A stretch of DNA of 64,000 nt, from NCBI GenBank assembly GCA_963811335.1, contig CAWERB010000026.1:62001-126000 (forward strand), given 5' to 3'. This DNA is from Trebonia sp963811335. GTDB lineage: Bacteria; Actinomycetota; Actinomycetes; Streptosporangiales; Streptosporangiaceae. The notes beneath the pieces are model-generated. The model was not told where the DNA came from. It searched no databases and saw nothing but the letters and a program-made list of their open reading frames with translations. Each line of letters starts with the position of its first letter. Positions within the stretch are counted from its first letter, which is position 1. The position numbers were made by a program, and so were the translations under genes. Below, piece after piece: positions 60,257-64,000 of this stretch.

Positions 60257-61423
60257 GTGTTCGAGCCGTTCACCGCCAAGATCCCCGATGCCGACCTGGC
60301 CGGCCTGCAGCGTCGGCTTGCCGAGACACGATGGGCGCCCGAACAGCCCGCGGGGGCCGCGGACGGCGCCTACGGTGTCCCGCTCAGCCGGGTCCGCCGC
60401 CTGGTTGCCCGGTGGCAAGAGTTCGACTGGCGCGGCTGGGAGGACCGGCTCAACGCCTACCCGCAGTTCCGCACCGAGATCGGCGGGCAGCCGGTGCACT
60501 TCCTGCACGCTCGCTCGGCGGTGCCCGGCGCGCTTCCCGTCGTGCTCAGTCACGGGTGGCCCGGATCGGTCTTCGAGTACATCAACCTGGTCGTTCGGCT
60601 CGTTGACCCGGCCGCGCACGGGGCAGATCCGGCTGACGCGTTCCACGTGGTGCTCCCGTCGCTTCCCGGCTACGGCTTCTCCGGCCCGGCCCTGGAGCCG
60701 GGATGGGGGACCCGCAGGATCGCCGCGGCCTGGGCTGAGCTGATGGGTCGCCTCGGCTACGAGCGCTACGGCGCGATCGGCAACGACGCCTGCTCGATGA
60801 TCTCGCCCGAACTCGGCCGCCAGGCGCCCGCCCAGGTGACCGGGGTACACGTCACTCAGTTGTTCAGTTTCCCGAGCGGTGACCCGGCCGAACTCGCCGG
60901 CCTGGATAAGGAGGAGCAGGCGGGAATGTCGGTCCTGCAGTGGTTCTGGCAGCAGAAGGGCGCGTTCAACGTGCTGCAGGGCCAGCAGCCGCAGACCCTG
61001 GCCCACGCACTGGCGGATTCCCCGGCCGGGCTCCTCGGCTGGAACGCCCAGCTCTTCGACGAGGACCTCGACGATGATTTCGTCCTCGCCAACGTCAGCC
61101 TCTACTGGCTCACGGGCACGGCGGGCACGTCAATCCGCCACTACTACGAAGACACCCACCAACCCGCTGGCGCCCAGGCCGGCCCGACCACGGTCCCGAT
61201 CGGGCTGGCGGCCGCGGCAGCCGGCGACTTCCGATCCATCCGGCGCTTCGCCGAGCGTGATCACACAAGGATCACCTCCTGGACGGAATTGCCCGGCGTG
61301 ACCGGCCACTACAGCGCCTACACCAACCCCGACGAGCTTGCCCGCGACATCCGTCGCTTCTTCCGTCCCCTTCGCACCGCTACCAGCCTCGACACCAACC
61401 GCGCCGCCAGCAAGGAGAACTAA
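60257..61423 (+). CDS. epoxide hydrolase family alpha/beta hydrolase
   Basis: A 388-residue protein with the N-terminal epoxide-hydrolase (EHN) domain (FTAKIPDADLAGLQRRLAETRW, about residues 4-25; WQEFDWRGWEDRLNAYPQF) and an alpha/beta-hydrolase core. The oxyanion HGWPGSVFEY is near residue 100, and LPSLPGYGFSGP near 135. The nucleophile position reads GNDACSM instead of the usual GGDWG, keeping the aspartate. A WTELPGVTGHYSAYTNPDEL segment supplies the final histidine (about residue 356). It would open epoxides or act as a related esterase. Start GTG 60257 with AGAAGGAG upstream. Confidence 0.88.
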   Translation: MFEPFTAKIPDADLAGLQRRLAETRWAPEQPAGAADGAYGVPLSRVRRLVARWQEFDWRGWEDRLNAYPQFRTEIGGQPVHFLHARSAVPGALPVVLSHGWPGSVFEYINLVVRLVDPAAHGADPADAFHVVLPSLPGYGFSGPALEPGWGTRRIAAAWAELMGRLGYERYGAIGNDACSMISPELGRQAPAQVTGVHVTQLFSFPSGDPAELAGLDKEEQAGMSVLQWFWQQKGAFNVLQGQQPQTLAHALADSPAGLLGWNAQLFDEDLDDDFVLANVSLYWLTGTAGTSIRHYYEDTHQPAGAQAGPTTVPIGLAAAAAGDFRSIRRFAERDHTRITSWTELPGVTGHYSAYTNPDELARDIRRFFRPLRTATSLDTNRAASKEN

Positions 61424-61429
61424 ACCGCC

Positions 61430-62035
61430 ATGTCCGAGAGCACCTGGAACATCATCACCGACTCCCTCGGCCTGCTGCGCGGCGCCGCGTCGCTGGTCAG
61501 CGACGCCAACGCCGGCGCGCCGACCCCGTGCAGCACGTGGACTGTCGCCCAGGTCTTCCAGCACGCCGTGGGGGACCAGCTGGCCTGGGCGGCGGCGATC
61601 GGCGTGGGGACCGGTCCCGCCGAGAACCCCTTCACGCCGTCTGGCCTACTTAAGGGGAGCGCCGCCGAGCTTGTCGAGCCGATACTCGCGACCGCCCGGA
61701 CCGCGTGGGCGAAGGTCCGGGCCGATGACGACGCGGTGCCGACGCCGCTCCCGCAGGGGCCCCTGCCGGCGGCGACGGCGGCCGCGGCCTGCGCGCTGGA
61801 CGCTGCCGTGCATGCCTGGGATATCGCGGTGGCGCTGGGGGAGCCGGGTGTACTGTCCGACGGGCTCGCGGCGCGGCTTCTTCCGGCGGCGCGGTCCATC
61901 GTGGAGCCGCTGCGCCAGTTCGGCGCGTACGCCGCGGCCCTGCCGCCGAGTCCGGAGGACGACCACGCGACCGAGCTGCTGCGGTACCTCGGCCGCGATC
62001 CCCAGTGGGCGCGCCCGCTCAGCCCGCGGACGTGA
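61430..62035 (+). CDS. TIGR03086-family metal-binding protein (mycothiol DinB-type)
   Basis: A 201-residue DinB-like four-helix protein of the mycothiol-dependent maleylpyruvate isomerase superfamily. The metal-binding histidines are in WTVAQVFQHAVGDQLAWAAAIG (about residue 45) and in AAVHAWDIAVALG (about 126-130, VHAWD). Such proteins use mycothiol, the actinobacterial thiol, in detoxification or isomerisation. It follows the epoxide hydrolase by 6 bases and is probably its operon partner, a plausible epoxide-detoxification pair. The 3' end overlaps the VOC remnant on the other strand. Confidence 0.83.
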   Translation: MSESTWNIITDSLGLLRGAASLVSDANAGAPTPCSTWTVAQVFQHAVGDQLAWAAAIGVGTGPAENPFTPSGLLKGSAAELVEPILATARTAWAKVRADDDAVPTPLPQGPLPAATAAAACALDAAVHAWDIAVALGEPGVLSDGLAARLLPAARSIVEPLRQFGAYAAALPPSPEDDHATELLRYLGRDPQWARPLSPRT

Positions 62036-62096
62036 CCCGGACGTAGTAGCCGTCGGGATCGATCAGCCGGAAGTCGTTGGGCTGCGCGCGGCCCAT
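62019..62096 (-). pseudogene. VOC/glyoxalase-family protein, C-terminal remnant
   Basis: On the minus strand MGRAQPNDFRLIDPDGYYVRV is followed by TSAG and a stop at 62019. FRLIDPDGYYVRVTS is the typical last strand of vicinal-oxygen-chelate (glyoxalase/bleomycin resistance) domains. No N-terminal part is found upstream, where a strong hairpin and another remnant lie, so this is a fragment. Confidence 0.5.
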
Positions 62097-62132
62097 GGCC
62101 CGGGCTAGCCAAGTACCTGGCTAGCCCGGGCC
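62097..62132. terminator. perfect 15-bp inverted repeat hairpin
   Basis: GGCCCGGGCTAGCCA (62097-62111) is exactly complementary to TGGCTAGCCCGGGCC (62118-62132) with a 6-base loop (AGTACC). It overlaps the stop of the remnant at 62105 and separates it from the VOC fragment. The stem is one of the strongest in the window. No T-run follows. Confidence 0.6.
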
Positions 62133-62271
62133 TGCTCGTTGCGTACCCACTCGGGGTCGGGCGTGATGCTCTGCAAGATGCCGCCCCGGGGTAGGCGGCG
62201 AACGGCAGCCGGCCGCCGAACACCGGGCGCTCGCGGTACTGCTCGTAGGACAGCGGCACCTGGAGGCTCAT
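62105..62271 (-). pseudogene. small unidentified protein remnant
   Basis: The minus strand starts MSLQVPLSYEQYRERPVFGG with RLPFAAYP (ATG 62271). After a frame change it continues GGILQSITPDPEWVRNEQAR with ASQVLG and a stop at 62105. The two parts together would be about 55 residues. The family is not recognised. It lies between two broken or small genes near the XRE/DUF397 module. Confidence 0.35.
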
Positions 62272-62371
62272 CTCGCCGCCCTGGACGACGGCACCCTCTT
62301 CCCCTCGCCAGACACACTGTTCCGAACAGCTTCCGCAGTCAGTCCTGCGGCGGGAAGCGGCAGGCAGCCAG

Positions 62372-62584
62372 TTAGCGGATCGTGCCCAGGAACCGCTGCC
62401 ACGCGGCGGCGCTGAACGCCAGCGTCCCGCCGTCGCGGTCGGCCGTGTCGCGGATCATGACCATGCCGTCGCTGGCTACTTCGACGCACTGCCCGCCGTT
62501 ACCTGTCGAGTAGGTTGATTTCCGCCAGTCCACTGCTCCGCCAGCCTTCCTATCAGTGCCAGTGACTCCGACACCTTCAAGCAC
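62372..62584 (-). CDS. DUF397 domain-containing protein
   Basis: A 53-70-residue DUF397 protein with WRKSTYSTGNGGQCVEVAS, MVMIRDTADRDGGTLAF and the terminal AAWQRFLG. The long form starts at GTG 62584; an internal GTG at 62533 with AGGAAGGC upstream and directly before DWRKSTYS may be the real start. It overlaps the 3' end of the XRE gene, the standard arrangement of this pair. It is the second DUF397 gene of the window, after the orphan at 8258. Confidence 0.85.
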   Translation of the reverse strand: MLEGVGVTGTDRKAGGAVDWRKSTYSTGNGGQCVEVASDGMVMIRDTADRDGGTLAFSAAAWQRFLGTIR

Positions 62585-63318
62585 TCGCCTCTGAGGTTAT
62601 CGTGGCAGGCGGCCACCGACGAAACGATTACCGGGTCGGTGTACACCCCTCCGGACACCATGTGCTCCGACCAGACGGCATCGTCAGCCAGGACGTAGCT
62701 GGCCGCTAGCGCGTCATGGGCCACCTCCGGCATCACCTGGAGCACCACGTTGGGCATCGCGGCGACATCGAGCAGGTGCCGTAGCTGCGCTGCCATGATC
62801 TCCGGCGATCCCACCAGCCGGTAGAGCGCGGACTGGTCGAGCACGTAGGACAGGCGGCAGCGGCCAAGCACGCGCTGCTGACGTTCCATGCGTGCTCCCA
62901 GCCGGGCGGTGGCTACCTCGCCGGGCACCCCGGTGAGCGCTATCAGCGCATGCGCGTAGTCCTTAGTCTGGAACAGCCCGTCAACGATCAGCGGTGTCCA
63001 CAGCCGCAAGGTCGCCGACTGGTCCTCGTAGTCGCTCCACGACCGGAACGTCGCCGGGACCTCGGGCGCGCTGCGGATGTCATCGAGCCACTGCAGGTAC
63101 CAGCCGCGCCGCTCGGGCAGCACCTTGTCGAGCGCGTCGGCCACCCGCACGCTCGGCGGCCGCAATCCGCTCTCGATCCGTCCCAAGTGAGCCGCGTTGA
63201 GTCCGGCTCGTTTAGCCAATTCCGCTATAGACCACCCGTGAGCCAGCCTGTCCCGCCGCATCTGCCGCCCGAAGTGCCCGGCGACACCCTTGCCATTACT
63301 GCCGGAGATGCCTGTCAT
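62476..63318 (-). CDS. XRE-family regulator with DUF5753 domain
   Basis: A roughly 280-residue regulator. The N-terminal HTH (about residues 10-65) reads HFGRQMRRDRLAHGWSIAELAKRAGLNAAHLGRIESGLRPPS (key piece AKRAGLNAAHLGRIESG). The DUF5753 ligand/effector domain follows, with WSDYEDQSATLRLWTPLIVDGLFQT, YAHALI, RMERQQRVL, LDQSALYRLVG and VVLQVMPEVAHDAL. Together with the overlapping DUF397 gene it forms a WhiJ-like pair that in streptomycetes influences development and secondary metabolism. The start is ATG 63318, or possibly GTG/ATG up to 63375. It is the intact counterpart of the shattered copy at 8431. Confidence 0.88.
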   Translation of the reverse strand: MTGISGSNGKGVAGHFGRQMRRDRLAHGWSIAELAKRAGLNAAHLGRIESGLRPPSVRVADALDKVLPERRGWYLQWLDDIRSAPEVPATFRSWSDYEDQSATLRLWTPLIVDGLFQTKDYAHALIALTGVPGEVATARLGARMERQQRVLGRCRLSYVLDQSALYRLVGSPEIMAAQLRHLLDVAAMPNVVLQVMPEVAHDALAASYVLADDAVWSEHMVSGGVYTDPVIVSSVAACHDNLRGECLKVSESLALIGRLAEQWTGGNQPTRQVTAGSASK

Positions 63319-63459
63319 ATCCACCAGACTGCCGCAATACTTCGCGGATGTCACGCACTGTACCAAGATGTTCACGCGTCCCGCCGCCGTCGCGGTGCGC
63401 TAACCGTCCGGGACCGGACGGCGGCGGGACGCTCCATCTCCGAGCGAAGGGAAAGGGCG

Positions 63460-63621
63460 ATGAATGACAGTGACGACATCCGCCAGCTGAGCGACCCGGA
63501 CTTCCTGGCCGAGCGGGCACGGGTCCGGGATGCCGTCGAGGCTCTTCAAGAGCGGCTGGCCTTCCTCGACGACGAGTTCGTCAAGCGCGCGCGTTCGGCG
63601 TGGACGGAGGCAGCGCGATGA
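63460..63621 (+). CDS. small acidic hypothetical protein, XRE-module neighbour
   Basis: A 53-residue protein (MNDSDDIRQLSDPDFLAERA start) with GAAGGGAAAGGG before ATG 63460. It is one long amphipathic helix (RVRDAVEALQERLAFLDDEFVKRA), likely a coiled coil. Its stop overlaps the next start (ATGA). Divergent from the XRE gene. The function is unknown; such paired short proteins are common near XRE/DUF397 genes. Confidence 0.6.
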   Translation: MNDSDDIRQLSDPDFLAERARVRDAVEALQERLAFLDDEFVKRARSAWTEAAR

Positions 63622-63827
63622 GCCGCGGTGCGATAACCCACGGCGACCTGGTGGAGGCCAGCCTCGGCAACCTCCGCGAGCACCGCGACGACGCCGCCCG
63701 GTGGCTGGCCGTCGAGGTCCTCCTGGCCGACGAAGCGGCCCTGGAAGACGACGACCTGGTGCTCCGCCTGCACACCCTCCAGGACCGGCTCGAAGCAATG
63801 ACCCGCGTGCGTTACGGCGTGGCATGA
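63618..63827 (+). CDS. small hypothetical helical protein
   Basis: A 69-residue protein beginning MSRGAITHGDLVEASLGNLREH, coupled by a 4-base overlap to the previous gene. It is helical, acidic and Leu-rich (AVEVLLADEAALEDDDLVLRL, split about residues 30-50), and probably interacts with its 53-residue partner. No family recognised. Confidence 0.6.
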   Translation: MSRGAITHGDLVEASLGNLREHRDDAARWLAVEVLLADEAALEDDDLVLRLHTLQDRLEAMTRVRYGVA

Positions 63828-63857
63828 CTGGCCAGCACTGCGCCGGGCCGGCGCTGG

Positions 63858-64000
63858 TCAGCTCGCCTCGGTGCCCCGCGGGCGCAGGCGCCTCGTGAGC
63901 TGGGCTGGGGTGATGGTGACCGGGAACGGGCGCTCCACGGTCAGCGACGCCGTCGTGACGGCCACGGTGCCGTAATGGCCGCCACGCAGCTCAAAGATGG
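63858..64000 (-). CDS. Uma2 family endonuclease-like protein, C-terminal end
   Basis: The minus strand entering at the window edge encodes IFELRGGHYGTVAVTTASLT then VERPFPVTITPAQLTRRLRP with a stop at 63858-63860. The pattern (F-E-L-x-G-x-Y ... PFPVTITPAQL) is the usual C-terminal strand-turn-helix of the Uma2/DUF820 nuclease-fold family, abundant in actinomycetes. Only 47 residues are visible, so the catalytic core is outside the window. Confidence 0.55.
   Translation of the reverse strand, partial: IFELRGGHYGTVAVTTASLTVERPFPVTITPAQLTRRLRPRGTEAS

Overview
The window is GC-rich actinomycete chromosome. The supporting evidence is frequent GTG starts, paired XRE/DUF5753 and DUF397 genes, a TIGR03086 mycothiol-type DinB protein, SoxR, many TetR regulators, Tat-type secretion signals and codons ending in G or C. 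I cannot name the species. No rRNA, tRNA or CRISPR array was seen.

Layout. 1-7051: tail of a luciferase-like monooxygenase, a membrane protein, a metallo-beta-lactamase-fold hydrolase, a TetR gene, then an overlapping pyruvate/2-oxoacid dehydrogenase operon (E1 alpha, E1 beta, E2) whose E2 is split by one extra base. 7097-11973: a decayed accessory block with a zinc-ribbon gene carrying an internal stop, a shattered XRE regulator beside an intact DUF397 gene, a purine-only tract and a shattered serine recombinase. It is bracketed by a pair of inverted repeats that recur around a second, gene-less 0.63 kb block at 39108-39736. 12128-16868: ammonium transporter with a leader that can mask its own ribosome site, a cupin, a NarK-like nitrate/nitrite MFS and small proteins. 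17252-25137: frameshifted small genes, a GT87-type mannosyltransferase, a GlxA-type regulator, an EEP hydrolase, an in-frame AraC/luciferase-like fusion and a TetR gene. 25268-29321: betaine aldehyde dehydrogenase, choline dehydrogenase and a crotonase.

29516-36864: CBS protein, phosphoglucomutase, a membrane Ser/Thr kinase, a secreted Ala/Ser-rich protein, a DUF6529 membrane protein with a Tat/lipoprotein Rieske protein, an ECF sigma factor and a TetR gene. 37027-46083: a broken 2,4-dienoyl-CoA-reductase-like flavoenzyme, a broken lipase-maturation-factor protein with a broken TetR, a secreted GH3/PA14 glycosidase and an acyl-CoA dehydrogenase. 46070-49690: remains of a class F sortase and a surface protein with six full and one partial ~119-residue Ig-like repeats. 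49750-53069: QueA-like enzyme, a broken SDR, SoxR and a lipoprotein polysaccharide deacetylase. 53282-59523: a tightly overlapping gamma-glutamylation operon (permease, glutamine-synthetase-like ligase, class I amidotransferase hydrolase, aldehyde dehydrogenase, SDR). 59510-63860: TetR/epoxide hydrolase pair, TIGR03086 protein, VOC remnant, XRE/DUF397 module and the end of a Uma2-family gene.

Recurring theme: at least a dozen otherwise well-conserved genes carry single-base frameshifts or lost stops. Some lie in an obviously decaying element, others in core-like genes, so either the assembly has indel errors or this strain is losing genes. Raw reads would decide. The most interesting biology is the gamma-glutamyl operon whose SDR stands where an amine oxidase would be in a putrescine pathway, the amt leader, the two inverted-repeat-bounded blocks, and several AT-rich operator-like palindromes upstream of regulators.
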